Part shown: in pieces, positions 8,204 through 16,506 of the stretch
How positions within the stretch are numbered: position 1 is the first letter of the stretch
How the letters are laid out: every line of letters starts with the position of its first letter
IMG/VR virus record: IMGVR_UViG_3300032737_000190
Location: 1-55,123 of that record
Reading direction: 5' to 3' (one strand)
DNA: 55,123 bases
DNA from: a virus
Notes under the pieces: model-generated
What the model was told of the DNA's origin: nothing
Databases searched by the model: none
Seen by the model: only the letters and a program-made list of their open reading frames with translations
Translations under genes and position numbers: made by a program

Positions 8204-9626
8204 AGCAGTGTGCAAACAGAACTTGTACTGGTATCTGCTCTTCTACTTTGCACACTACATTAAGTACTCGTTTGCAGAGTTCCATCATATTCTAATTCAC
8301 ATTTTGGAAGACAGATGCAAGCGATTGATAACGGTTGTAGCATTCCGTGGCTCTGGTAAATCAACCATTGTATCCCTCATTTATCTTCTCTGGGCCATCA
8401 TGGGTCGTGAGGAACGCAAATTCGTTCTTGTTGTTGGCAAAACACAAGAACAAGCTCGGCAACTACTACGAAACATCCGAACGGAATTAGAGACGAATAC
8501 CTTGTTACGAGGTGACCTAGGGCCATTCCACGAGGAAGAGGATGAATGGCGCAACATGTCCCTTGTGCTCTCGAACTATGGAGCACGTATTACTGCCATT
8601 TCTGTTGGACAAGGTATCCGAGGACTGCGCCATGGGCGTTACCGTCCTGATCTAATCCTCTGTGATGACATCGAAGATCTGGAGTCAGTAAAGACACGAG
8701 AGGCTCGTGATAAAACACACGAGTGGTACACAAGTGAGCTCGTGCCTGCTGGTGATAAAGGGACGCGCACGGTTGTTGTCGGAAACTACTTGCACGAAGA
8801 TTCCCTGACGCAAAGGCTAAGAATGCAATCAGAGAAATCTTCTCATACATCTTCATACATTCATTGTCCGTTGGTTGATGAAGATGGTATCTGTGCATGG
8901 ACAGGGAAATACCCGACAGCAGCAGATGTTGAAGAAGAACACCAACGTGTCGGAGATGAGAGAGCGTGGCATCGTGAATACTTGTTGCATATTCTCTCCA
9001 CCGATGAGCAGATTATTCAGCCAGAATGGATTGAGTACTACGATACGATTCCACCAATCGGACATCCAAAATTCAATGTCTCAGCAACGGGAGTGGATCT
9101 AGCCATTTCTAAAAATGATTCTGCAGACTTTACAGCAATGGTTTCGGCAATAGTTTTTGGTGAAGATCAGGATATGCGTGTGTACATCCTTCCAAATCCA
9201 CTGAATGAAAGACTGACATCATTAGAAACCGAAGATGCAGCGAAAAAACTCGCACAGAATATTGGTAAAGGAAAAGACGAGCACCATCTCTACATTGAAG
9301 ATGTTGCGTACCAAAAGGCAATGATTGAGCGATTGGAATATGATGGATATCGAGCAAAGGGCATAAAGGTTCACATGCAGGATAAGTCTGCAAGACTACG
9401 GATCAATAGCCATATGGTGCAGTCTGGCAAAGTACTTTTTCCAAAAAAAGGCGCAGAAAGACTCATTGAACAACTTGTGCATTTTGGCATGGAGAAGCAC
9501 GATGACCTTGCTGATGCATTTGCAATTCTCTTGGCTGGGATACAGGAGAACAAAACGAATTACATTAAAATCACTATCATTAGACCGACACGTCTAAGAG
9601 ATCAAATGAGAAGCTGGGGATATTAA
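8136..9626 (+). CDS. Phage-type terminase large subunit (ATPase plus nuclease), island A copy
   Basis: In phages this protein drives DNA packaging and cuts the genome. The ATPase domain has Walker A FRGSGKST (residues 70-77) and Walker B LILCDDIED (173-181). The RNase H-like nuclease domain shows its expected acidic residues: GVDLAIS (about 325), YIEDVAYQ (about 388) and HDDLADAF (about 455). All catalytic marks are intact. The ATG at 8136 overlaps the small-subunit gene by 68 bases, and this start matches the island B homologue. No portal or capsid gene accompanies it. Confidence 0.85.
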   Translation: MTIIPKKDQEILNRMLKERPVRKAVCKQNLYWYLLFYFAHYIKYSFAEFHHILIHILEDRCKRLITVVAFRGSGKSTIVSLIYLLWAIMGREERKFVLVVGKTQEQARQLLRNIRTELETNTLLRGDLGPFHEEEDEWRNMSLVLSNYGARITAISVGQGIRGLRHGRYRPDLILCDDIEDLESVKTREARDKTHEWYTSELVPAGDKGTRTVVVGNYLHEDSLTQRLRMQSEKSSHTSSYIHCPLVDEDGICAWTGKYPTAADVEEEHQRVGDERAWHREYLLHILSTDEQIIQPEWIEYYDTIPPIGHPKFNVSATGVDLAISKNDSADFTAMVSAIVFGEDQDMRVYILPNPLNERLTSLETEDAAKKLAQNIGKGKDEHHLYIEDVAYQKAMIERLEYDGYRAKGIKVHMQDKSARLRINSHMVQSGKVLFPKKGAERLIEQLVHFGMEKHDDLADAFAILLAGIQENKTNYIKITIIRPTRLRDQMRSWGY

Positions 9627-9643
9627 AGCGTTACAAGACTGGA

Positions 9644-9669
9644 TACCAGAGCATTTCGGTGCTCTGGTA
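9644..9669 (+). other. 10-bp perfect hairpin after the terminase gene
   Basis: The arm TACCAGAGCA (9644-9653) pairs perfectly with TGCTCTGGTA (9660-9669) around the loop TTTCGG. It lies 18 bases after the terminase stop and before the recombinase. There is no strong T-tract, so it could be a weak terminator, an mRNA-stabilising structure or part of a recombination site. Confidence 0.5.
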
Positions 9670-9688
9670 GCTCTATTAAAGGGCAAGT

Positions 9689-9756
9689 GGGCTGGCTCTC
9701 GCACCGGCTCTCTGGCATTGCTTGTAGGTGCATTCAGCACTTTCCCCCTATAACCA
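9689..9756 (+). other. Conserved leader before serine recombinase A, candidate att or control site
   Basis: This stretch aligns almost without gaps to 47108-47174 before recombinase B: 68 versus 67 bases to the ATG. Shared blocks include GCTGGCTC, GGCAT and TTGTAGGT. The region before it, between the genes, is not similarly conserved. Large serine recombinases often have their attachment site directly beside the gene, so this is an att candidate. A shared 5' regulatory leader is the alternative. Confidence 0.4.
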
Positions 9757-11130
9757 ATGCCAACAGCAACCGCTACATCACCGACACTAACTGATACCAA
9801 TGCACAAGCAATCGCGGATCCCATTAGGTTTTGCCTATACAGTAGAAAATCCTCAGAAGAGGATGAAAGACAAGCCCTATCCATTGATTCACAGATTAAG
9901 GAAATGAAGGAACTCGCAAAACGCGATGGAGTTGAGATTGAAGAAATTCTCAGAGAGAGTCATTCTGCAAAAGACTCCGGGCAGCGACCGATTTTCAAGA
10001 AAATGATCGAGCAGATCGAAGAGGGTGAATTTGATGGCATCATCACATGGGCTCCTGACCGCCTGAGCAGAAATGCAGGAGATCTCGGCAGCCTTGTTGA
10101 CCTCATGGACAGAGGTAAACTCAAGTGCATTCGTACGCACGGGCAAACATTTACAGATAATCCGAACGAGAAGTTCCTTCTGATGATTCTCTGCTCACAA
10201 GCGAAGCTGGAGAATGACAATCGTGGTATTAACGTGAAGCGCGGACAGAGGGCACGAGCACAGATGGGATATCGACCATGCTTGCCACCACTCGGCTACC
10301 TAACCGAACGAAAAGCTGGAGAGAGCAGGAGCAGTACAGTGGTAGATTCTATTCGAGGACCAGTCATCACCGAGATGTTCGAACAGGTTGCTTATCGGGG
10401 TGCAAGTGGACGTACTCTCTTTCACTGGTTGGTTGATGAGAAGGGGTTTCGGACACGGAAGGATAAGAAACCAAGCCTCTCCATGCTCTATCGCATGTTG
10501 CGCAACCCCTTCTACATCGGGAAGTTCGAGTATCCCAAAGGTAGTGGTAAATGGTACAGAGGTGACTATGAGCCATTGGTGAGTAAGGATTTGTTTGAAG
10601 AAGTGCAAAAGCTTCTTGATATGAATATGTCCCATAACAAATCATGGGGATCCAAAGACTTTGCCTTCGTGCGGATGATGACATGCGGTTCCTGTAAATC
10701 AGGAGTGACTGCTGAGGAGAAATTTAAGAAGCTCAAGAATGGATCAGTGAAACGGTATGTGTACTACCGCTGTACTCACAGTAAAGACCTGACGTGCAAA
10801 GAACCGTCGATACGAGAGGATGTGCTGATAGAGCAGCTACTCGATATGTTGGATGATCTGGATATGGACAGCGCCGGAATGAAGAAGAGTCTGAAGGAAG
10901 AACTGGAACGATACAGCAAGTTCTCTGATGTCCTCGGGGTGGACATGGAGTTCAAGAAGAAGTTGAAGGAGATTGATGGGAGGAAATATGCAGAGTATGT
11001 GCTTCGGGAGGGTAGCAGTGAGGAGAAGAGGGGGTTGTTGGAGAATATGAAGAGTGAAATCACTCTGATAGATGGCAGTATCTCCACAAATCACGAGAGT
11101 TCTGGACGAAGAAGTGTAAAAAGAAGATAA
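9757..11130 (+). CDS. Large serine recombinase, island A copy
   Basis: The 457-residue protein has the resolvase-type catalytic domain, with YSRKSSEEDERQALSIDSQ giving the nucleophile Ser32. The ITWAPDRLSRN segment (residues 96-106) carries the conserved DRLSR arginines. A Recombinase domain follows (about 165-290), then a zinc beta-ribbon with Cys310, Cys313, Cys339 and Cys347, then a coiled-coil-like charged tail. This architecture is that of phage/ICE integrases that join attP and attB without a tRNA target. The island B protein (47175-48506) matches throughout. Confidence 0.9.
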   Translation: MPTATATSPTLTDTNAQAIADPIRFCLYSRKSSEEDERQALSIDSQIKEMKELAKRDGVEIEEILRESHSAKDSGQRPIFKKMIEQIEEGEFDGIITWAPDRLSRNAGDLGSLVDLMDRGKLKCIRTHGQTFTDNPNEKFLLMILCSQAKLENDNRGINVKRGQRARAQMGYRPCLPPLGYLTERKAGESRSSTVVDSIRGPVITEMFEQVAYRGASGRTLFHWLVDEKGFRTRKDKKPSLSMLYRMLRNPFYIGKFEYPKGSGKWYRGDYEPLVSKDLFEEVQKLLDMNMSHNKSWGSKDFAFVRMMTCGSCKSGVTAEEKFKKLKNGSVKRYVYYRCTHSKDLTCKEPSIREDVLIEQLLDMLDDLDMDSAGMKKSLKEELERYSKFSDVLGVDMEFKKKLKEIDGRKYAEYVLREGSSEEKRGLLENMKSEITLIDGSISTNHESSGRRSVKRR

Positions 11131-11138
11131 TTGCAACT

Positions 11139-11459
11139 ATGCCATCTGCAAACGCTCAAAATATTGAATCGGCATTAGAGGATATGAGAAATGTACATCT
11201 TCCTGATGATGTAGATCTTTTTGCATTAGAGATTCAGGAAGATCATGGAATTTGGGAAGTCGTTGTAATTTTTGATCCTTTTTCTCATATTATTCCCGAT
11301 GGACATCCTTATCCTGCATCACGTGATGTACCATCACCTGACTTAGAATTTTCCTCAAAAGAAGAGGCATTGGATTTTGCACAAAAATTACATGATGTTT
11401 TGGTTGAGCGAGGTAAGCAGCCAGAAGGCAATACAACATACCTCTTTGAAGCAAGATAA
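11139..11459 (+). CDS. Hypothetical small acidic protein
   Basis: This 106-residue acidic protein is not a family I recognise. It has a strand-rich centre (ALEIQEDHGIWEVVVIFDPF) and a helical segment EEALDFAQKLHDVLVERG near the C-terminus, so a small alpha/beta fold is likely. It lies 8 bases after the recombinase and may be cotranscribed with it. It has no counterpart beside recombinase B. It is convergent with the STAND gene, with a 13-base gap. Confidence 0.5.
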   Translation: MPSANAQNIESALEDMRNVHLPDDVDLFALEIQEDHGIWEVVVIFDPFSHIIPDGHPYPASRDVPSPDLEFSSKEEALDFAQKLHDVLVERGKQPEGNTTYLFEAR

Positions 11460-11472
11460 ATATTGAATTTGT

Positions 11473-14400
11473 TTATCTATAAATCCCTTCTATCTGTATA
11501 GCCATTTGAATGGCTCTTTCCCATCCAATTTCAAGGTATGCATCCAGTGTCAGCAAGAAATCTTCTCTTGCCTGTTCATCTTCAGCTAACAGTGATTTGT
11601 GATCTGCAAAAATTCTCTCTAATAGCTCAACGGTTTTATCTGAAGCCATATGCTCATAGGTAATTCCGTTCGGAAGAGCTGCAAGGGTCATCTTTCGAAG
11701 CCAAGAGAGTGCTATTTTGGTATTGAATGGAAGCAGCTCCTCAATTGCTTGCAAAACATCATATGCAATGGCCGGATGAGCCATTTCACACAGAATATTT
11801 AAAAGCGGTGTTTGCTCTTTCCAAAATTTACTAATCTCTTCTGCTGGATTACCCTTTCCTGCATTCCATTCTTCCACCTTCGCCTTTGCAAGGAAATGCA
11901 GTTCGGTAGAAGCAATTTCAAACGTTCTACTTATGGTATTAATACCTGTTGGCGGCTCTGATGGTCTTTTATTGGGTTCCATTTTTAGCACTCGCTCTCT
12001 GTACTGATGGAGGGTTGAGTTTCCTGCTGCGAGTATTCGTAGCAATAATGCATGTGCCCTTTTTGCCTGAGCATCTGTGACTGAAATATGTTTAGGCATC
12101 CTCCTTGGAAAGGAGTAGTCCAGTGCTCCTTCTGCAAATCCAAAAAACGTGTGTGCATTCTCCTCTGGGGCTTCCAGAATTTTTTCTGTTAATTCCTCAA
12201 TCCACTTCCATTGTTCTGTAATGGAATAGCTTGAATATGTCCTCCCCAGTCCTTGCTGCCACTCATTCAAGTGTAAGTCTTTTGCGGTTTGTAATAGCTT
12301 CTGAGCGAATGCATCGGCTCTGCTTGCATCAATTTTTCTTGTTCTGAGCAGGAAGCCATTATGTAATACTGCTGAGAGTAGAGCATAGTTTCTAGCTCTA
12401 TTTGGCAAATCATCCAACCACTTTTCTAACGTATCCAAAACAAAGAGGGGGCTCTTCTCCTGAAGTAGGAAAATTTTTGAAGCCAAATGAAAACCAATCT
12501 GTGGGTCGTCTGCGTGAGCAACCTTCTTTAGGAGTTCCAGGTATGCGGAATCAAGTTTCTTCTTATTCCATACCAAATACATCAAACCAGATGTGGCTGT
12601 ATAGCGTGGATCAATGCTTCCATAAGTAACAACCTCGTTGTACTGATCTACTTCTTTGGCATCAACTGGATTGTTCAGTTCTTTTTCCAGTGCTGTCCTA
12701 AACACATCAAATGCCTTCTTAGAGATATCTTGTTTAAGATCAGAAAAGCTACGCACTATTTGGAGGTAGGCATTCACAATTTCATTTTGTACTATGCTCC
12801 TTAGCTTAGGGTCGGCATCACTACTAGTATTTAGATAGGATTCAGCATCACTAAGTTTCTTTTGAAGATAAGCAAGGTTTCGTTTTCCCACCTTTGCAGC
12901 AAGCTTCCCAATTTCTTGAGCCATCTTGTCCAAATCCTTATTTGCTTTGTTCGTTAGAGAAATTCCTTCCCTAGCCAACTCTTCTTCTCTCGAAAAATGT
13001 ACACCCCGAACAGTGCTATAACCTCTATCTTCATCAATTTTCACATCTTCTTTTTCGAATGACTCAACTATCGATTTGGCTGCATCAGTCCTCTTCTTCT
13101 TAGGAATTAATGAAAGGTACTTTGCCTGTTGGCGTTTTACATACTCATCCAAATGTGAATAACCAAGATATTTTGCATGAGATGTTTTTAATGAAAGCAC
13201 AGCCTTTTGAAAATCATCTACGAATTTATCTCCAAGATGCTTTTGAAAAGCCATGAAGCACTGACCGATAGGATGCATTAGGTCTACACACATTAATAAT
13301 TGTGGAATACAAATGAGCTTGGAAAGCTTTTTTGCATAGAACCTTGGATTGGATGCACCAGCAGTTAACAGCCTCCTCCACACAGATGCTGGTGTCTTTT
13401 CTGTAACAAGTGAAGGTTGAATATCCTTCCATTGATCCTCTGTAATTTCATTAGCTAGAAATTGCTGCCAATTGCCAAGCATCTTACTTGTCTCTTCTCG
13501 ATTGTTATCATCGTGATCCCATATGTGGGAATAATCAGTTAAAACACCTACCTTCTTTCCGTTCCATAAAAATAATTGCACCGCAGGAAGGTCTCTGTCC
13601 TTCAACTCTGAGTAGGCACATGAAACATTGATTAGAGCCATTGTTGCATACTTAGGACTTGAGTGAAGAAAGCCATCAAATTTCTCCTGTAGAAAATGAA
13701 GACCGCTTGTGTAGTCCTGTCTCCGGTTGCTGCTGATAGATAGGATTACACTGTTGCTAAACCCTGTTGTTGATTCATCCCTCTCTTCATATCCATACAT
13801 GGCGGAATAAACCTTTGCAACGAGTGCTGGGTCAGCATCCCATAAGCCATCAATATGCCAAGAAAGCTGCTGTGCTTGAATGTATCCAGTTTTGACTATC
13901 TCTACTGGTTCAATAATTTTTCGCACGATGACGGCAGCTTCAACTGGATTACTGGCAAACGAATGGCACAGCCAAGTTATGGGTCTGCTGATCAAACGCA
14001 TTGGCTCTTCTGTAGTCCACAAATACTCGATCAGAGCAACGACTGCCTGATTGAATGTTCTCTTCTGGTCATCTGTAAGTTGGGCTATATGACCATTTGC
14101 TTCTTGAAGGATTTGATAAGACTTGCGAACATGAGGATCGCTTTTGCTTTGTGCTAGTTTCAATGCAAGATCAAGCCAACATTGACCTGTGCCTTCTGCA
14201 ATTTGCTTTGGCAAGCAAACATATGTTGCAGCAGTAATAACTCCAAACAGAAGTTTTCTCCACTCATCAGAGTCCTGTTTATCAGATAACGATTGCTGGA
14301 AGGGATGGTCTAGGTCATCAACACTTCTTACTTCAGTAGCAATTGCCACATAGCCAGGGAACTTTTGTAGATGTGGCACTGCATCACTACTTTGAATTGC

Positions 14401-16362
14401 ATTGAGAATATCCCATAACTCATTTCTGCCCTTATGCCATGCCCACCTATAAAAGAAAATAAGGCTGGGTCGGAGAAAAAGACCCCAGTTATCGTATGAT
14501 GACAATTCACCAACTAATGACTCTTTCTTTGGTCTTACAAAAAATTTTTCTGCCAAGTAATCGAAGAGAAGATCGTGAGTGAATCCAACTCGATCATCTG
14601 GCAATCTTCCTGGCATGCTCTGCACTTCTGAGAGAAGATTTGTACTCATTAGGTATTGTTTCACTTCCGCTGATATTACAGGCAATGCAACTTGCAACCT
14701 TTGCTTTGAAACCATTTCATTAATTATCAGTGAAACCACATCTTCTACCTCATTTCTCTGTTTTAGACATTCCTCAACAAAAGACTGCACTCGCTCTTCC
14801 CAATACCTATCAAAGAGCTCTGCCTGTGTTGAAATCGTTGAAAGCTCCTCATCCTCAATATGGGAATCTAGCAATTCGCATAGCAGCTTTAAGCTGAAAA
14901 TATTGGTAACAATTTGAGCCAATTGGTCATGTTTCTTAATGGCATAGCCCACCTGAGGCACGCTCTTAATCACTTGTTTAATCTCATCCTCATGTAATTC
15001 AGGTACCTGAATATGAGCAATCTTAGCAAGTTCCTCATTCGTAAAATTCTCAGAGATCACTTCGCTGGCATGAAATGCATGTATTAATTTGGTCGAATAC
15101 CTCAAATCAAATGTTCTTACAGAGGCAATGACAGTGACTCCAGAAGCTTTTGCATAACGCAGAAGCTCTACATACGAATCTAAGGTAACGCCGTCACGTA
15201 TACTATCGAGTCCATCGATAACCAAAATAGTGTCTGTGCTAGCTGCCTCTTTCAATACATCAATCCATGAGTGCTGAAGACCAATGATATTCTTTGCCTC
15301 TTGGAGAGAAGAAAACTTGATGCTGCTAGCAGACCAAAACCATACACGTCTATTTTCAGATAGCTGCTGCACTCCTCCAAACAATGCACCTGTTTTTCCA
15401 CTTCCAGCATCACCCACTACCAAAAATGAATGCTTTTCTCCACAACGAACAATATCCTGAGTAACTGCACGTTCCACCTTCACAGTCTTCCCTTGTAGCT
15501 TTATTGATGCTCTGTTATTCAACTCGTATCCATGAATCTGGTCATTTGTCAGCTGACTCATTTTTTCAAAATCTTCCCTATAACTAGGGCTTTCGTTCAA
15601 TTCATACCCTGCTTGTGTTAGCTTCTCCCTTAAATCAGCTCTATCAATTCCCGCTTGTTCATCTGTCATTTTTCTCGATAGCTCCAGCAGCCAATTCACA
15701 GCAGCATTCCACCTAGCCTGCGAAAGAGGACTCAGCACATTGACTTTAACGGCAGTACAAACTGATTGCCAATCTGAATCGCCTTCTTCGAGCTTCAACT
15801 GTTTTATATGAATACTCTTAAGAAATTCGTCTTTGCTAGCATTTGGAATTTCATCGAGTGTATCAATCAAGCGGTACACCCTTTCCACTAAAGCAATCTC
15901 AGTAACACCACTCGCTACAAACATAACACTGTTTCCTGTCGGCATGCTACGGGCACGAGATAAAATTGTACCAAGTTTTTTTAAATTTTGATTGTCTCCT
16001 TGGTGAAACAAGACATTACGATGATTACTTCCTTGTTGGAATTGCTGATGTAGCTGAATAAGTAAGTCAGCAAATTTACTACTGGTACTTTCAGATATTC
16101 TGACATTCTTTTTACATTGTCCATACAAGTGATAATCATCACCAAAATCAATTCTCACATCGTTCACAGCATCCCCCGTTTCACAGCTGACTCGTGATGC
16201 TGGTATATCTGCTGGTATCCCAAATTCAGTCTGTGCAGTCTCTATCAGCATTTGTAACAGCCACCATGAAGCAACCTTTTTCTGAAAGGTAAAACCAGAT
16301 GATGCAGATGCACCACCTACATCTGTTCTTTGCCTTGCGCTATTAACATTTTTCTTATTCAT
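11473..16362 (-). CDS. Giant nuclease-STAND NTPase, Avs-like antiviral sensor/effector
   Basis: This 1629-residue protein opens with a restriction-fold nuclease similar to Cap4/DUF4297. After SGFTFQKKVASWWLLQML come an acidic residue in VNDVRI (Asp68) and the QxK motif in YGQCKKN (Gln82, Lys84). The NTPase core has a P-loop GDAGSGKTG (317-325) and Walker B ILVIDGLDS (379-387). About 1000 residues of helical repeats follow, as expected of a STAND sensor. Known Avs proteins bind a phage protein, oligomerise and cut DNA; by analogy this one may do so. It is the last gene of the minus-strand defence operon. Confidence 0.75.
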   Translation of the reverse strand: MNKKNVNSARQRTDVGGASASSGFTFQKKVASWWLLQMLIETAQTEFGIPADIPASRVSCETGDAVNDVRIDFGDDYHLYGQCKKNVRISESTSSKFADLLIQLHQQFQQGSNHRNVLFHQGDNQNLKKLGTILSRARSMPTGNSVMFVASGVTEIALVERVYRLIDTLDEIPNASKDEFLKSIHIKQLKLEEGDSDWQSVCTAVKVNVLSPLSQARWNAAVNWLLELSRKMTDEQAGIDRADLREKLTQAGYELNESPSYREDFEKMSQLTNDQIHGYELNNRASIKLQGKTVKVERAVTQDIVRCGEKHSFLVVGDAGSGKTGALFGGVQQLSENRRVWFWSASSIKFSSLQEAKNIIGLQHSWIDVLKEAASTDTILVIDGLDSIRDGVTLDSYVELLRYAKASGVTVIASVRTFDLRYSTKLIHAFHASEVISENFTNEELAKIAHIQVPELHEDEIKQVIKSVPQVGYAIKKHDQLAQIVTNIFSLKLLCELLDSHIEDEELSTISTQAELFDRYWEERVQSFVEECLKQRNEVEDVVSLIINEMVSKQRLQVALPVISAEVKQYLMSTNLLSEVQSMPGRLPDDRVGFTHDLLFDYLAEKFFVRPKKESLVGELSSYDNWGLFLRPSLIFFYRWAWHKGRNELWDILNAIQSSDAVPHLQKFPGYVAIATEVRSVDDLDHPFQQSLSDKQDSDEWRKLLFGVITAATYVCLPKQIAEGTGQCWLDLALKLAQSKSDPHVRKSYQILQEANGHIAQLTDDQKRTFNQAVVALIEYLWTTEEPMRLISRPITWLCHSFASNPVEAAVIVRKIIEPVEIVKTGYIQAQQLSWHIDGLWDADPALVAKVYSAMYGYEERDESTTGFSNSVILSISSNRRQDYTSGLHFLQEKFDGFLHSSPKYATMALINVSCAYSELKDRDLPAVQLFLWNGKKVGVLTDYSHIWDHDDNNREETSKMLGNWQQFLANEITEDQWKDIQPSLVTEKTPASVWRRLLTAGASNPRFYAKKLSKLICIPQLLMCVDLMHPIGQCFMAFQKHLGDKFVDDFQKAVLSLKTSHAKYLGYSHLDEYVKRQQAKYLSLIPKKKRTDAAKSIVESFEKEDVKIDEDRGYSTVRGVHFSREEELAREGISLTNKANKDLDKMAQEIGKLAAKVGKRNLAYLQKKLSDAESYLNTSSDADPKLRSIVQNEIVNAYLQIVRSFSDLKQDISKKAFDVFRTALEKELNNPVDAKEVDQYNEVVTYGSIDPRYTATSGLMYLVWNKKKLDSAYLELLKKVAHADDPQIGFHLASKIFLLQEKSPLFVLDTLEKWLDDLPNRARNYALLSAVLHNGFLLRTRKIDASRADAFAQKLLQTAKDLHLNEWQQGLGRTYSSYSITEQWKWIEELTEKILEAPEENAHTFFGFAEGALDYSFPRRMPKHISVTDAQAKRAHALLLRILAAGNSTLHQYRERVLKMEPNKRPSEPPTGINTISRTFEIASTELHFLAKAKVEEWNAGKGNPAEEISKFWKEQTPLLNILCEMAHPAIAYDVLQAIEELLPFNTKIALSWLRKMTLAALPNGITYEHMASDKTVELLERIFADHKSLLAEDEQAREDFLLTLDAYLEIGWERAIQMAIQIEGIYR

Positions 16363-16504
16363 ATTCCTTAATTAAATTGTAATAAGCACACCACTCACAA
16401 CCCTCATCACTCTTCGGAATCTTTTTTGCACACAAACACTTGTGAGCGTCAACGATAGCATCCTCTATCCAATTGGGAGATAACATTAGAAGTGTGAGCA
16501 TCAT
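16355..16504 (-). CDS. 49-residue Cys-motif protein filling the gap between Res and STAND genes
   Basis: An ATG (ATGATG at 16504/16501) sits 2 bases after the Res stop, and the frame ends by overlapping the STAND start by 8 bases, so it fits the gap exactly. The product ends with CLCAKKIPKSDEGCEWCAYY. This resembles the PxxxxxCxxCxY C-terminal tail of RecB/Cas4-type PD-(D/E)XK nucleases, but no nuclease domain is present. It may be a small partner protein or a remnant. Its tight coupling on both sides argues that it is translated. Confidence 0.55.
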   Translation of the reverse strand: MMLTLLMLSPNWIEDAIVDAHKCLCAKKIPKSDEGCEWCAYYNLIKEYE

Positions 16505-16506
16505 AA

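Larger units (their letters stand above)
5621..11130 (+). mobile_element. Cassette A: ParB-MTase / MTase / TerS-like / TerL / large serine recombinase
   Basis: Five tightly packed plus-strand genes have the same order, sizes and overlaps as a second set at 43184-48506. There are no capsid, portal or tail genes, so this is not a complete prophage. Packaging-type and recombinase genes together with two methyltransferases suggest an integrative or satellite-like element that carries the flanking defence genes. The element's true ends are not determined. Confidence 0.55.

Noticed and set aside
5621-9626. Complete prophage
   Set aside because: The large and small terminase-like genes are present but there is no portal, capsid, protease, tail or lysis gene in either cassette.
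9676-9703. Third copy of the 34-bp intergenic repeat
   Set aside because: Only the first ten or so bases and a short CGCACC block match; the middle differs, so it is not counted as a copy.
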